Positions 43,102-52,825 of a stretch of 64,000 nucleotides of DNA are shown here, piece after piece. Position 1 is the stretch's first letter, and every line of letters begins with the position of its first letter. Made by a program: the position numbers and the translations under genes. The notes below the pieces were generated by a model. That model was not told where the DNA came from. It did no database searches and saw nothing but the letters and a program-made list of their open reading frames with translations. Source of the stretch: Sagittula marina (lineage in GTDB: Bacteria; Pseudomonadota; Alphaproteobacteria; Rhodobacterales; Rhodobacteraceae); NCBI RefSeq assembly GCF_014196795.1, contig NZ_JACIEJ010000001.1:248001-312000 (forward strand). The letters are read 5' to 3'.

Positions 43102-44184
43102 ATGTCCGCTTCGGATCTGCCCGCCGGTCTGCCTGACTACGCCGCTCGTGCGCAGGCCATGATGTCGGACGTCAATCGCGCGTACTTCCTGTCCGGCGCG
43201 GGAGCCGAGACCACCCTGCGCGCCAACGAAGCAGATCTCGCGGCGCTCACCCTTCGCCCGCGCGCTTTGCGCGATCTGCGCGGCGGGCATACGCAGACCA
43301 CCTTGCTGGGTCGTAGGCTGCCGCACCCGATCCTCGTCGCGCCCTTTGCGTATCAATCGCTGCTCTCTCCGGACGGCGAATGTGCAACAGCGCAGGGCGC
43401 AGAGGCGCAGCAGGCCACGATGATCCTCAGCGCGCAAAGCAGCGAACCCATGCAGGATGTGCGCGCTTCCGGTGCCGCCTGCCGCTGGTTTCAGCTGTAC
43501 TGGCAGGCCACGCTGGACGGCACATTGACCCTTGCCAATCGCGCCGCTGAGGCCGGGTTCGAGGCTTTGGTGCTTACCATTGACGCGCCTGTAAACGGCA
43601 TCCGCGATGCGGAAGTGCGCGCGGGTTTTCACCTGCCAGAGGGGACGCGCCCGGTGAACCTGACCGGTCTGCCGCAGCCGCGCTTTGCCCCGTTGACACA
43701 GGGCGAGTCGATGATCTTTGACCGTATCGCCCACATTCTGCCCCGCTGGGAAGATGTGGCAGCCTTGTGCAAGGCCAGCCCGCTGCCGATCCTGATCAAA
43801 GGCGTGCTCTGCGCCGAGGATGCCCGCGCCGCCGTGGCCGCCGGTGCCGCCGGGGTGATCGTGTCGAACCATGGCGGGCGCGTTCTGGATGGGGCGTGCT
43901 CCAGCATCTCCGTCCTGCCAGAGGTCGTCGCGGCCGTCGGCGCAGAGCTGCCCGTGCTGATGGACGGCGGCCTGCGACGTGGCGCGGATGTGTTCAAGGC
44001 ACTCGCGCTGGGCGCACAGGCGGTCCTCGTTGGCCGGCCTGTCATCCACGGCCTGACTGTTGCCGGAGCCTTGGGCGTCAGCCATGTTCTGCGCCTGCTG
44101 CGCGATGAGCTGGAGGTCGCGATGGCCCTCACGGGCTGCCGCACGCTGGACGAGATCACCGCAGACCGTGTCGGCACTACTTGA
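43102..44184 (+). CDS. FMN-dependent alpha-hydroxy acid oxidase/dehydrogenase
   Basis: A 360-residue TIM-barrel flavoenzyme of the lactate / glycolate oxidase family. K233 in LIKGVL binds FMN, and catalytic H257 with R260 lies in VSNHGGR; MDGGLRRGADVFKALALGA is the phosphate site. The substrate cannot be told (lactate, glycolate or mandelate are usual). The start follows AAGGAGA. The end overlaps convergent tonB by eight bases. Confidence 0.88.
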   Translation: MSASDLPAGLPDYAARAQAMMSDVNRAYFLSGAGAETTLRANEADLAALTLRPRALRDLRGGHTQTTLLGRRLPHPILVAPFAYQSLLSPDGECATAQGAEAQQATMILSAQSSEPMQDVRASGAACRWFQLYWQATLDGTLTLANRAAEAGFEALVLTIDAPVNGIRDAEVRAGFHLPEGTRPVNLTGLPQPRFAPLTQGESMIFDRIAHILPRWEDVAALCKASPLPILIKGVLCAEDARAAVAAGAAGVIVSNHGGRVLDGACSSISVLPEVVAAVGAELPVLMDGGLRRGADVFKALALGAQAVLVGRPVIHGLTVAGALGVSHVLRLLRDELEVAMALTGCRTLDEITADRVGTT

Positions 44185-45031
44185 ACGAATAGCGCAACGG
44201 CACCATCAATGTGAATTCGGCCCCTTCAAGGTGATTGGGCGGCGTGGGCAATTTGCCGATCTCGTCAAACACCTCCAGCGCCGCCTGATCCAGCACTGGC
44301 CAGCCGCTGCTTTGCTCCAATGTGCGGGCCAGCACAGCGCCGTATCGATCGACGGTAAACCGCACCAGCACCTCACCTTCGATCCGACGACTGCGCGCCA
44401 GCTTGGGATAGCGCTTGGCCTTGGAAATGCGGACCACGATGTCCTTTTGCCACTCCGTCACCTGGGCCATTTGCTCGGCGGTCAGCCCTTCGTCCTGCGC
44501 CTGTGCTGTGTCCGACGTCTGATCGGCAGATACACCGGACACCGACGCCTGCGAGGCCGCACGGTCCTCCGCGCCCATCTGGGTTTCGGCGTCGACCTTC
44601 TCCTCGTCATATTCCGTGGCGGCCTCGTGGGCAGTCTCCTCGACCTCCTCCACCGGATCGGGGGAGGCGACACCGAATTTCAGCTCATCATCCTCAACCT
44701 CGTAGGGGATTTGTTGCAAGGGCGGCTCGTCTGCAGCCTTGGCCGGATCCACGGCTTCGGCGCTTTCGGTAACGGTGGGCGCGGACACCGACTCTGCCAC
44801 CTCCGCGCTGTCTTCTCCAGCGTCTGATGGTGCGGTGATGATGTCGGACAAATCGAACAGGATCGCGCCCGTGGCCCCGGCTTGCGCCTGCGCGGGTGGC
44901 TCTGTCGCGGGAGGCTGCGCCAACATACGCGCGACGGGGGCCGCGTGCAGCCCGGCGCTGACGGCAAGCGCCAGCCCGGTCCAGGCCATGCCGCGCCACA
45001 GGCCGCCGCCCGGCTGGTAGGTCAGGCTCAT
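44177..45031 (-). CDS. tonB: Energy transducer TonB
   Basis: A 284-residue protein. An N-terminal membrane anchor lies at about 15-30, then a long acidic Pro/Glu-rich periplasmic stretch, and a TonB C-terminal domain at about 200-284 (YPKLARSRRIEGEVLVRFTV, SGWPVLDQAALEVF). It couples the proton-motive force from ExbBD to the outer membrane receptor. ATGA overlap with exbD. Confidence 0.93.
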   Translation of the reverse strand: MSLTYQPGGGLWRGMAWTGLALAVSAGLHAAPVARMLAQPPATEPPAQAQAGATGAILFDLSDIITAPSDAGEDSAEVAESVSAPTVTESAEAVDPAKAADEPPLQQIPYEVEDDELKFGVASPDPVEEVEETAHEAATEYDEEKVDAETQMGAEDRAASQASVSGVSADQTSDTAQAQDEGLTAEQMAQVTEWQKDIVVRISKAKRYPKLARSRRIEGEVLVRFTVDRYGAVLARTLEQSSGWPVLDQAALEVFDEIGKLPTPPNHLEGAEFTLMVPLRYSFK

Positions 45032-45480
45032 TCCGTAGCCTCCGCGCCAAGGTCCTCCGGCGGGGCCGCGCTTTGGTCCAATCCCACGAGGCCAACCTTC
45101 AGATAGCCTTCGCCCCGCAGAATGTTCATGACCGAAATCAGCTCGCCATACGGCACTGATTTGTCGGCACGAATGTAGAGCCGTGTATCGCGGTTCAAAC
45201 TTGTGGCGATGCCAATCTCCATCGGCAGGCCCGCCGCGTCGGTTTCGATCTCACCGACGGCCAGCGACAGGTCCTCGGTGATGGTAACAAAGACAGGCTC
45301 TGACGGGCGCTGCGGGGCATCTGCCACAGCGACGGGCAACTCGACGGGGATGTCCACGGTGGACAGGGGCGCGGCCACCATAAAGATGATGAGCAGCACC
45401 AACATCACGTCGATAAAGGGCGTGATGTTGATGTCGTGGTTTTCCTCGAAATCATCACTGTCGGAAAGACGTCCGGCCAT
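45028..45480 (-). CDS. exbD: Biopolymer transport protein ExbD
   Basis: A 150-residue protein with one N-terminal membrane helix containing the essential Asp (NITPFIDVMLVLLIIFMV) and a periplasmic domain. With ExbB it forms the proton-driven motor for TonB. It lies between exbB and tonB on the same strand, three bases after exbB. Confidence 0.95.
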   Translation of the reverse strand: MAGRLSDSDDFEENHDINITPFIDVMLVLLIIFMVAAPLSTVDIPVELPVAVADAPQRPSEPVFVTITEDLSLAVGEIETDAAGLPMEIGIATSLNRDTRLYIRADKSVPYGELISVMNILRGEGYLKVGLVGLDQSAAPPEDLGAEATE

Positions 45481-45483
45481 GGT

Positions 45484-46350
45484 TCACTCCGCCGCCGCAG
45501 CAAGGGTCAGGTTGGGGGCCTCTTGTGGCGACAGGTCCAGATCGCGCGACAAGGTGCGTTCCACCAAGGCTGCTGCGTCGCCCAGCATGACTTTGTAGCC
45601 GCCCAGGCCCCGCGAAATCAGGTTGTAGAAGATCACCGCAGGGATCGCCGCCACGAGGCCGATGGCCGTGGCCAGTAGCGCCTCTGCGATGCCGGGGGCG
45701 ACCACGGCGAGGTTTGTGGTGTTGCTTTCCGCGATGGAGACGAAGCTGTTCATGATGCCCCAAACGGTACCGAACAGGCCAACGAAAGGCGCAGTCGATC
45801 CGATATTGGCCAGGATGCCGGTGCCTGCGCCCATGCGCCGGGCCGCGCCGACCTCGATCCGGCCAAGGGTCGATCCAGTGCGCTCCTTGATGCCCGCATG
45901 CAGGGAGGGGGACGCGCCGCTGCGATCCCACTCGTCCAGGGCGGCGCGCGCCATGCGGCCGACAATGCCTTTGCCCTTGGCCATGCGTTTGGACAGACCT
46001 TGCAGACTGCCGGCGCGGTCGAGGGTGCGGTACTGTCGTGCGATGGCCTGACGCCGCAGCGCCAGCGACACAATCTTTGCCGCAAAGATCGCCCAAGTGA
46101 CGACCGAGGCAAAGGCCAGCGATAGCATGACCCCTTTTACCACCCAATCGGCGGCCATGAACATGCCTACGGGCGACATGTGATCCTCTGCGCCATGCTC
46201 CAGCGCGGTCATCAGCGTGGCCTTCATCTGCGCATAATGGCCCCAGATGCCCGACCAAAGCTCCATCATGCCGGTCATTGTCTCAGCGTCTTGCGCCATG
46301 GCGTAGGAGGGCAGCAGCGCCAGCCCTGTTGCGATAAGGATCGGTTTCAT
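45484..46350 (-). CDS. exbB: Biopolymer transport protein ExbB
   Basis: A 288-residue protein. The N-terminal signal-like sequence [20 protein letters not shown] is followed by an extended periplasmic stretch and three membrane helices with the MotA/TolQ-ExbB signature ([34 protein letters not shown]). The length fits the long ExbB type. The ATG shares one base with the piuC stop (TGATG). Confidence 0.94.
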   Translation of the reverse strand: MKPILIATGLALLPSYAMAQDAETMTGMMELWSGIWGHYAQMKATLMTALEHGAEDHMSPVGMFMAADWVVKGVMLSLAFASVVTWAIFAAKIVSLALRRQAIARQYRTLDRAGSLQGLSKRMAKGKGIVGRMARAALDEWDRSGASPSLHAGIKERTGSTLGRIEVGAARRMGAGTGILANIGSTAPFVGLFGTVWGIMNSFVSIAESNTTNLAVVAPGIAEALLATAIGLVAAIPAVIFYNLISRGLGGYKVMLGDAAALVERTLSRDLDLSPQEAPNLTLAAAAE

Positions 46351-47033
46351 CAGCTGTCCGCCCACATGCGAATGAGGTTGTGATAGATGCCGGTCAGTCG
46401 AACGACTTCCGGATCGTCGGCGCCTGCGCGGACCGCAAGGTCCTGAAGCGTCTGGTCGAGGTCGAACAGGATCGTCCGGTGTTCGTTCGACCGGATCATG
46501 CTTTGCAGCCAGAAGAACGACGAGACCCGCGCGCCGCGCGTCACCGGCGTCACCTCGTGCAGCGAGGTCGACGGGTACAGAACCATATGTCCGGCGGGGA
46601 GCTTCACCTCCTGCGTGCCGTAGTGGTCCTCCACGACCAGCGAGCCGCCGTCGTAGTCCTCCGGTTCGGACAGGAACAATGTCATCGACAGATCCGTGCG
46701 CAGCCGTTCCTGCGTCAGCGGGTTGATCCGGATCGCATTGTCCACATGCATGCCGAATGCCTCGCCCACCTCGTAGCGATTGAACATCGGCGGCAGGATC
46801 TTGAGCGGCAGCGCCGCGGACAGGAACAAAGGCGCGGCGGAAATCGATTGCAAGATCCGTTGTCCCAATGCCTGCGCCAGATCGCCGGTGGGCGGCAGCT
46901 GTTGGTTATGCTTCACGCGAGCCGATTGCGCGCCCGCAGTCGTCTTGCCGTCGTCCCAATCCGCAGCGTCCAGCAGGTGGCGGAATTCGGCGACCTCGTC
47001 CTTGGTCAGAACGTCGGGAATGGTGATCAGCAT
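46350..47033 (-). CDS. piuC: PKHD-type Fe(II)/2-oxoglutarate hydroxylase (PiuC/YbiX family)
   Basis: A 227-residue protein. The iron ligands H96, D98 and H159 (in [10 protein letters not shown] and [10 protein letters not shown]) and 2-oxoglutarate-binding R169 are visible. Family members often sit beside TonB-dependent siderophore receptors and are iron-regulated; the substrate is unknown. Here it lies between the receptor gene and exbB. Confidence 0.93.
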   Translation of the reverse strand: MLITIPDVLTKDEVAEFRHLLDAADWDDGKTTAGAQSARVKHNQQLPPTGDLAQALGQRILQSISAAPLFLSAALPLKILPPMFNRYEVGEAFGMHVDNAIRINPLTQERLRTDLSMTLFLSEPEDYDGGSLVVEDHYGTQEVKLPAGHMVLYPSTSLHEVTPVTRGARVSSFFWLQSMIRSNEHRTILFDLDQTLQDLAVRAGADDPEVVRLTGIYHNLIRMWADS

Positions 47034-47083
47034 GGGCTGCTCCTCGGTCTGGGCTTTGGAAACTGTGCCAGGAAAAGAGTGAA

Positions 47084-47109
47084 GGCAGGCGACCCGCTTG
47101 TCGCCTGCC
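47084..47109 (-). terminator. Hairpin after the siderophore receptor
   Basis: A perfect ten-base stem GGCAGGCGAC / GTCGCCTGCC with loop CCGCTT. On the minus strand TTCACTCTTTTCC follows. It lies between the receptor and piuC and would lower expression of the downstream genes relative to the receptor. Confidence 0.65.
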
Positions 47110-47132
47110 CCCGAGGGACTGATCTCAAAGGA

Positions 47133-49625
47133 TCAGAACTTCATGTCCACCGCGGCCCAGATCTCGCGACCCGGTGCTATATAGGTGAACGGCTCCCCGG
47201 AGCGATACGCCGTGTCGTAGTAGGCCTCGTCACCCACGTTTTTGACACCAAAACGCACGTCCGCACGGTCGTTGATGTTGTAGGACCCCACCAGATCAAA
47301 GGACCAGTAGGACGGCAGGCTGTTGTCGTTCACTGCAAGAGACCCCAGTTTGACCTCACCCTTCCAGTTGGATTGCACGCCCAGCATCAACGCATTGGTG
47401 ACGTCATAGGTGGCCAGCAGGTTGAACTGTTGGTGCGCGATGGTCGCCACTTCTTTGCCCACGTCGTCTCTGCTGGCGCTTTCGAGGATTTCGCTTTCCA
47501 TGAACACCGCGCCACCGTACAGACCGACCCGGTCGACCTTGCCCGCAACGCCCAGCTCGATGCCGCGCAGGCGATATTCCAGTTCATCTGTCGTCACAGC
47601 GCTGGACCCACGGCCCTGCGTTTCCCGTGCGTTCTCCTTCGTGGTCTGGAACAACGCTGCGGTCAGCAGCAGGCCTGGCGTGACCTCGTATTTCGCACCC
47701 AGCTCAAAGGCCGTGTTGCGCTCTGGCTCGAGATCTTCGCCACCGGTGTCGAGACCGCCGTAGAAACCGCCGCCTGCCGCGATCTCCGACCCCATCGGAG
47801 TGGTGGAGGTGGAGGCCGCGCCATACAGCGTCAGCGCATCAGATGGTTTGTAAGTGACGCCAAGGTTGCCGTTCCACATGGTGTCGGTGCGCGACAGCGC
47901 ATCCGAACCGCTCGATTTGCGTGAAATGTCGTAGTGATCGACACGCAGGCCGGCATCGACGCTCCACTGTTCGTTCAGGTCGATCCGGTCCACAAAATAG
48001 GCGGAGATCGTCTTGACCTCGGTCTTGGTTGGCGTGTCCTGACGCTCTGGCATATCGCCGTTCCAGCACACGCTGGTGTCGGGATCGACAACATCGACAG
48101 TACAGCCGCGTGAGCCCACCGGGAAATCCTCGGTCGAGCCGGGGTAGGAATCGGCACGAACCCACTCCTTTTGCAGCGTCACGCCGGTGACATAGCTATG
48201 GCCCAGTCCGCCCCAGCCGGCTTCGCCAGCCAGTTCCGTGGTGTTGGAGTAGACATCGGTGATCTGGTAGCGGGATTTGTCACGGACGCCCGTTGTCCAG
48301 TCGTCGGGATCGTTGGACCCGTTCTCGTCTACCGAACCCGGCGCCGTCAGAATGTAGTCGTTGATCGTGCGCGCCGCACGGAAGGTGTTGCTCAGGGTCA
48401 AGCCGCTGTCCATCTCCCACGTCAGGCGGCCTGTGGCCACGTTGCGGGTTGCTTCCTGGAAATCGCGGTCTTCGATGCCGTAGAATGTATCACGGTCGAC
48501 ACCGAATTCAGTCACCGGGCCTTTGTCGCCATTTGGCGCTCCGGTCGTGTAGGGCACGCCCCAGTCCGGCGTTCCGTCAAACTTGGTAAAGCTGTAGGAG
48601 CCATCCAAGGTCACGTTGTCGGTCAGCTTGTATTTGATCGCGGCGGCCGCGCCATAGCGGTCATCTTCGACCCCGTCACGCCCGGCGACTTCGCCGTTCT
48701 GATACAGGCCGTTGAAACGCAGCTGGACGCGCTCGTTTGTGGCCATATTCTGGTCGACTGTGGTGCGCAGTGTCCCGGCAGAGGTCGCCTCCACACTCAG
48801 GTACGTGAAATCCACGTCTTGCGGTTGCTTGGTGGCGATGTTGATCGTGCCGCCTGTGGCGCCCCGTCCGCCGACAGACCCGGATGGGCCTTTCAGGATC
48901 TCGACCTGTTCGGTGTCGAATGTCTCGCGGACAGAGGTGCCGGGATCACGCACGCCGTCCACGTAGACGTCGTTGTTCGCCTTGAACCCACGGATATAGA
49001 TGTTGTCGCCAAAGGCATTGCCGCCTTCACCAAAGCCAAGGCTGACGCCCGGTGTCTGGCGCGCGATTTCGCGCACGGATGTGGTGTGCGTGGCCTCGAG
49101 CGTCTCTTTGGTGATGGCCGTGACCGTGCGCGGCATATCCGCGATATCGCCTCGCAGCTTGGAGTTGGTCAGCGTGTTGGCCTTGAACGGAGCATTGGGG
49201 TCGGCGTTCGGGTTTGTGCCCGCGCGGGCCTGACGCGCGGCCTCTACGCCGGCGGCCTCGGCTGCGACCTGCGCTGCGGCTGCCGCTTCGGCGGCTTCCT
49301 GTTCGGCACAGACCGGTGTGCCCGCCAAGGCCGGGGTGCAGACTTGCGGCGCGGCGCGGCGCGCCGGTGCGGCGGCGGTTCGGCGTGGGGCAGAGGCCGC
49401 CGGGCGCGGTGCGGGTGCCGGTTCTTCGGCGGTTTGGATGTCAACCGTGGGCAGCAGGATGACGCTGTCAGCGTCAGCTGTGTCCTGCGCGGCCACCTGC
49501 GTGCCCATCAGCGCCACGGCGCATGCGGCAGCTAGGGTTGTGCGGCGGTCGGACACGCGGTCCAACGGAGTCAAAGCGGTTTGCGTGCGGCACTGCGCAC
49601 GTCGTCCACGAAGCGACTGTGTCAT
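47133..49625 (-). CDS. TonB-dependent siderophore receptor (FhuA/FiuA group)
   Basis: An 830-residue outer membrane receptor. The signal is long with a basic first part (about 1-46, ending TQVAAQ). An Ala/Pro-rich stretch with two Cys (about 68-140) precedes the plug (DMPRTVTAITKETLEATHTT, then YIRGFKANNDVYVDGVRDPG, then ILKGPSGSVGGRGATGGTIN). The barrel ends in AAVDMKF with terminal Phe. PTVDI near residue 58-62 could be a TonB box. It imports ferric siderophores, probably catecholate or hydroxamate; specificity is not determinable. It leads the minus-strand unit with piuC and exbB-exbD-tonB. Confidence 0.93.
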   Translation of the reverse strand: MTQSLRGRRAQCRTQTALTPLDRVSDRRTTLAAACAVALMGTQVAAQDTADADSVILLPTVDIQTAEEPAPAPRPAASAPRRTAAAPARRAAPQVCTPALAGTPVCAEQEAAEAAAAAQVAAEAAGVEAARQARAGTNPNADPNAPFKANTLTNSKLRGDIADMPRTVTAITKETLEATHTTSVREIARQTPGVSLGFGEGGNAFGDNIYIRGFKANNDVYVDGVRDPGTSVRETFDTEQVEILKGPSGSVGGRGATGGTINIATKQPQDVDFTYLSVEATSAGTLRTTVDQNMATNERVQLRFNGLYQNGEVAGRDGVEDDRYGAAAAIKYKLTDNVTLDGSYSFTKFDGTPDWGVPYTTGAPNGDKGPVTEFGVDRDTFYGIEDRDFQEATRNVATGRLTWEMDSGLTLSNTFRAARTINDYILTAPGSVDENGSNDPDDWTTGVRDKSRYQITDVYSNTTELAGEAGWGGLGHSYVTGVTLQKEWVRADSYPGSTEDFPVGSRGCTVDVVDPDTSVCWNGDMPERQDTPTKTEVKTISAYFVDRIDLNEQWSVDAGLRVDHYDISRKSSGSDALSRTDTMWNGNLGVTYKPSDALTLYGAASTSTTPMGSEIAAGGGFYGGLDTGGEDLEPERNTAFELGAKYEVTPGLLLTAALFQTTKENARETQGRGSSAVTTDELEYRLRGIELGVAGKVDRVGLYGGAVFMESEILESASRDDVGKEVATIAHQQFNLLATYDVTNALMLGVQSNWKGEVKLGSLAVNDNSLPSYWSFDLVGSYNINDRADVRFGVKNVGDEAYYDTAYRSGEPFTYIAPGREIWAAVDMKF

Positions 49626-49864
49626 GTGACTGTCCCCAAATGAGATCGACCAGCAAGTCGAATCAAGATGTTATGGAAGTGCTGGCGATGGTCTCTTTTG
49701 AGGCACACTAGGCTGGCGCGTTTGGTGCGCCCTGATTGCCGAGTAAATTAATCAGGTACAGAATTTTCGTCCACGCTGTGGCAGAAATGCGCGCTAACGG
49801 TGCATCTTCGCAACACCTAAGGGTGGCCCCTTGGCCAACCCAGCATCCACGCAGGCAGACACTC

Positions 49865-50164
49865 TTATTTGTGAGTCAGATAGGCGTCAGAGACAAAGCC
49901 GCGCAGCCCTGGCGCTTGGTCCAGCGCAACATCACACCACCGTGTTGCCCCGGTGCGTTGGCAGTTGTGGACCCGGACAAGCGTGCCATTTGGCAGGCCG
50001 ACAATCACCAGGAACCCCGTTCCAGGCCCGGCGCGCATTTTCAACATATCGTCGGCGTCCACGCCTGAAACTTCCGCGAGATCACGCCAGGCGGCCATTG
50101 CCGGACTGGACAGAACCATCGCCGTCAGAGCGAGTCCCAAGGCGGTCGCCATCACTTTGCGCAT
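49865..50164 (-). CDS. Small secreted SH3-domain protein
   Basis: A 99-residue protein with a signal peptide (MRKVMATALGLALTAMVLSS, cleavage after AMA). The mature part is one bacterial SH3 domain (LKMRAGPGTGFLVIVGLPNG, then VRVHNCQRTGATRWCDV) with two cysteines likely forming a disulfide. AGGAGAAACGC precedes ATG 50164. Such domains bind peptidoglycan or proteins in the periplasm. Confidence 0.8.
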   Translation of the reverse strand: MRKVMATALGLALTAMVLSSPAMAAWRDLAEVSGVDADDMLKMRAGPGTGFLVIVGLPNGTLVRVHNCQRTGATRWCDVALDQAPGLRGFVSDAYLTHK

Positions 50165-50440
50165 GCGTTTCTCCTGCTCGATTGTGTTTTTTTCCAGTCT
50201 ATCCGGCACGGAGGGTAAAGGAAACGATCAGAGACGTGAGAACCGTGAAAAGGTTAAGTGCCTGTATGTTATAGACATTTTTGCAAGAGGTATGCAAGGT
50301 GGGCAATTTGCCGCCAAGGCAGGCATCTGAAGGAGTTTTTCACGGGAACCTAAGTCGCGGCTGTGGCATTAACCGTGAAGGATAACAACGCGCCCGCGCA
50401 GGTGGGCCATTCAATTCACGACGAGAGGCACTAAGACACC

Positions 50441-51106
50441 ATGATCCGCTCTTCCCTTATGCTTTCCACCATCGCCGCACTGGGCCTCAGCGCCTGCACC
50501 ACCGGTAGTGTTGGCTTTGACCAAAACGACCCCAACCGCCAAGCCAAGACCGGCGCGCTGGTTGGTGCTGCCACAGGCGCCATCGCGGGCCGTCTGGCCG
50601 GTGGCGACGACAAGGGTGAGCGCAACCGCGCCACCGTGGCCGGTGCTCTGGTCGGTGCCGCTGCTGGTGCCGCAATCGGCAACCAGCTCGACAAGCAGGA
50701 AGCTGAACTTCGCCAGCAGCTTGGCAACCAGGTCGACATCCGCAACACCGGCGACCGCCTGATTGTGACCATGCCACAGGACATCCTGTTCGCCACTGAC
50801 AGCGCCACGCTGCAAGGCAACCTGACCGGCGACATTCGCGACGTGGGCCGCTCGCTCCTAGCCTATCCGAACACCACCACCCAGGTCATTGGCCACACCG
50901 ACTCTGACGGTGCCGCCGCGTATAACCTGAACCTGTCGCAACGCCGCGCGCAGGCTGTGGCAAACGTGCTGACCTCCGAAGGCGTGCCATCGGGCCGCAT
51001 TCAGGTTATTGGCCGTGGCGAAGACCAGCCCATCGCGTCCAACCTGACGCCTCAAGGCAAGCGTCAGAACCGCCGCGTGGAAATCGTGATCCTGCCCAAC
51101 ACTTGA
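50441..51106 (+). CDS. OmpA family lipoprotein
   Basis: A 221-residue protein. The lipobox LSAC at about 16-19 makes it a lipoprotein. A Gly-zipper-like stretch follows (GALVGAATGAIAG and GALVGAAAGAAIGN), then an OmpA domain from about 105 to 218 (ILFATDSATLQ, GHTDSDGAAAYNLNLSQRRA, RVEIVIL) that binds peptidoglycan. It resembles YiaD. It probably links the outer membrane to the wall. A strong terminator follows. Confidence 0.93.
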   Translation: MIRSSLMLSTIAALGLSACTTGSVGFDQNDPNRQAKTGALVGAATGAIAGRLAGGDDKGERNRATVAGALVGAAAGAAIGNQLDKQEAELRQQLGNQVDIRNTGDRLIVTMPQDILFATDSATLQGNLTGDIRDVGRSLLAYPNTTTQVIGHTDSDGAAAYNLNLSQRRAQAVANVLTSEGVPSGRIQVIGRGEDQPIASNLTPQGKRQNRRVEIVILPNT

Positions 51107-51129
51107 TTGCGATAACTGACTAAAGGACG

Positions 51130-51158
51130 AGCGCCGTGGCCTTGCCGCGGCGCTTTTT
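51130..51158 (+). terminator. Rho-independent terminator after the OmpA lipoprotein
   Basis: Stem GCGCCGTGGC against GCCGCGGCGC (one wobble) with a CTT loop, plus an outer A-T pair, followed by five T. Confidence 0.85.
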
Positions 51159-51199
51159 CGTTTAGATAGTCCTGAAGACCTTTTCAGGAGCATATCCTA

Positions 51200-51751
51200 A
51201 TGACCACCCTTTCCGTTGTCGGCCTGTGCGGCTCTTTGCGCGCCGCCTCAACCAATCGTTTGTTGCTGAATGAAGCCGCGCGGCGCTTCGGCGAGGATGC
51301 GGCCTATACCGAAATCGATATCCTCTTTCCGCTGTATGATGAGGACACAGAAACAGGCCCAGGCATTCCCGATGCGGTTCAGCACGCTGCTGACCTGATC
51401 GCCGGGGCGGACGCGGTTATTATTGCCACACCTGAGTACAACAAAGGCATCAGCGGCGCGTTGAAGAATGCGCTGGATTGGATCAGTCGCACGGAGGGCA
51501 ACTGTTGGCGGGACAAGCCGGTGGCGCTGGTCTCAGCTGCGGCGGGTGCTGCGGGCGGGCCGCGGTCTCAATCGATGACGCGCCTGTGCCTGACGGCGTT
51601 TCGCCCCACCTTGCTGCCGGGGCCGGAGGTCATGATCGGCCAGACCGCGCAGCAGTGGGATGACAATGGACGTCTGACCAACGAGATGGGCATCAAGTTA
51701 CTGAGCGAATTGATGGCCGACCTACGGAAGGTGGCAGAGGCGCGGGCATGA
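51200..51751 (+). CDS. NAD(P)H-dependent FMN reductase
   Basis: A 183-residue flavodoxin-like reductase. GLCGSLRAASTNRLLL is the FMN phosphate loop, and ATPEYNKGISGALKNALDWI binds the isoalloxazine ring; these are hallmarks of the NADPH-dependent FMN/azo/chromate reductase group. It reduces FMN or quinones in the cytoplasm. The ATG follows CAGGAG. It is a single gene. Confidence 0.92.
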   Translation: MTTLSVVGLCGSLRAASTNRLLLNEAARRFGEDAAYTEIDILFPLYDEDTETGPGIPDAVQHAADLIAGADAVIIATPEYNKGISGALKNALDWISRTEGNCWRDKPVALVSAAAGAAGGPRSQSMTRLCLTAFRPTLLPGPEVMIGQTAQQWDDNGRLTNEMGIKLLSELMADLRKVAEARA

Positions 51752-52062
51752 ACTGCCATCTCCTTTTAGACCGAAGCGTGGATAGCATACGGAAGAAGAT
51801 TGATGTCCGCACCGCTGTGTGAGCCGGTGCGATGTATAAAGCCCGCGCGCAAGCACCTGTAACGACGCCGCTTTCGCGACCTTGCAGGCTGAATTTTGGC
51901 AATACGGCGAGCTGTGTCTGCGAGAGATGCAAGACCTGCTTGCCGTAGTCACCCTGATCCAGAAGTGCCACAGTCCATATCGCCGGGCGTGGGTGAAGCC
52001 GAAACCGCCTGCTTTGATCCGACGCTGCGTTTGAAGGGCGAGGCGCTCTTTGGGCTAAATAT
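51752..52062. other. Gap after the FMN reductase gene
   Basis: About 310 bases with no supported gene. A plus-strand frame near 51840-52030 has a protein-like segment (REMQDLLAVVTLIQK) but no start codon with a ribosome site, so it could be a decayed gene. A terminator follows at 52063. Confidence 0.3.
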
Positions 52063-52101
52063 GAAAAGACCCCGCTCACGATACTGTGGCGGGGTCTTTT
52101 C
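52063..52101. terminator. Bidirectional terminator before the sugar transferase
   Basis: A perfect thirteen-base stem GAAAAGACCCCGC / GCGGGGTCTTTTC with a 13-base loop and A- and T-runs on both sides. It sits between convergent genes. Confidence 0.85.
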
Positions 52102-52135
52102 ATGCGGGCTGCGGGCGATGTTCTGACCGTTTGGA

Positions 52136-52825
52136 TTAGCAGCCGGTGCCGTGGATGACGACGCGGATGGTTTTCATCAGTACTTTCAAGTCAGTGACAA
52201 ACGACAACTGAGACAGGTAGGCGCTGTCGAACTCTGCGCGCTCGGCAAAGCTGCTCTCGTTGCGCACTGAAGTCTGCCAAAAACCGGTAATGCCGGGGCG
52301 GAGTGCGTAATAAGCGGTGCCGGGGTAGATGTCTTTTTGGTCCATCATCATCGGACGCGGACCTACGAGGGACATGTCGCCGATGAAAACGTTCCAAAGC
52401 TGTGGCAGTTCGTCAATAGAGCTCTTGCGGATCAGGCGACCGATGGGCGTGATGCGCGGATCGTGACGCAATTTTTGCGCGTGGTTCCATTCCATGCGAG
52501 CTGCAGGATTTTCAGCCAGATGACGGGCCAGAAGGCGGTCGGCATCGGGCACCATGGAACGCAGTTTCCACATCCGAAAGGCGCGATCGTTCCGCCCGAC
52601 GCGCAGCTGAGTGTAGAACGGGTTGTGACCGTCAAGTGCAACCAGCGCGGCGAAGAGCAGCGTCACCAAGATAATTGGCGGAGCGACAAACAATACAATA
52701 GCCATATCGAGCGCGCGTTTCATCGCGTGACGGTAAGGCGCGTAGCGCGGTGCGGCGAAGATCGTATCTTCGATCAGCGTCTCTATTACAGCTTGCGCCA
52801 GCGGCTGGCGAATATGCAGTGTCAA
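52136..52825 (-). CDS. Bacterial sugar transferase (ExoY/WcaJ-like)
   Basis: A 229-residue polyprenyl-phosphate sugar-1-phosphate transferase. A membrane segment lies at about 38-62, followed by MWKLRSMVPDAD, the catalytic region DELPQLWNVFIGDMSLVGPR, and GITGFWQTSVRN. It starts an exopolysaccharide unit by loading a hexose-phosphate onto undecaprenyl phosphate. I read it from TTG 52825, preceded by AAGGA; ATG 52723 is an alternative that would drop the first 34 residues. Other glycan genes lie 5 kb away. Confidence 0.9.
   Translation of the reverse strand: MTLHIRQPLAQAVIETLIEDTIFAAPRYAPYRHAMKRALDMAIVLFVAPPIILVTLLFAALVALDGHNPFYTQLRVGRNDRAFRMWKLRSMVPDADRLLARHLAENPAARMEWNHAQKLRHDPRITPIGRLIRKSSIDELPQLWNVFIGDMSLVGPRPMMMDQKDIYPGTAYYALRPGITGFWQTSVRNESSFAERAEFDSAYLSQLSFVTDLKVLMKTIRVVIHGTGC

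Noticed and set aside
48171-49535. 454-codon plus-strand frame antisense to the siderophore receptor
   Set aside because: Cys/Arg/Gly-rich shadow of the Ala/Pro-rich receptor start; no start context.
49732-49755. CTGATT-n12-AATCAG inverted repeat upstream of the siderophore receptor as an iron box
   Set aside because: Spacing fits neither the Fur, RirA nor Irr consensus that I know; may be chance.
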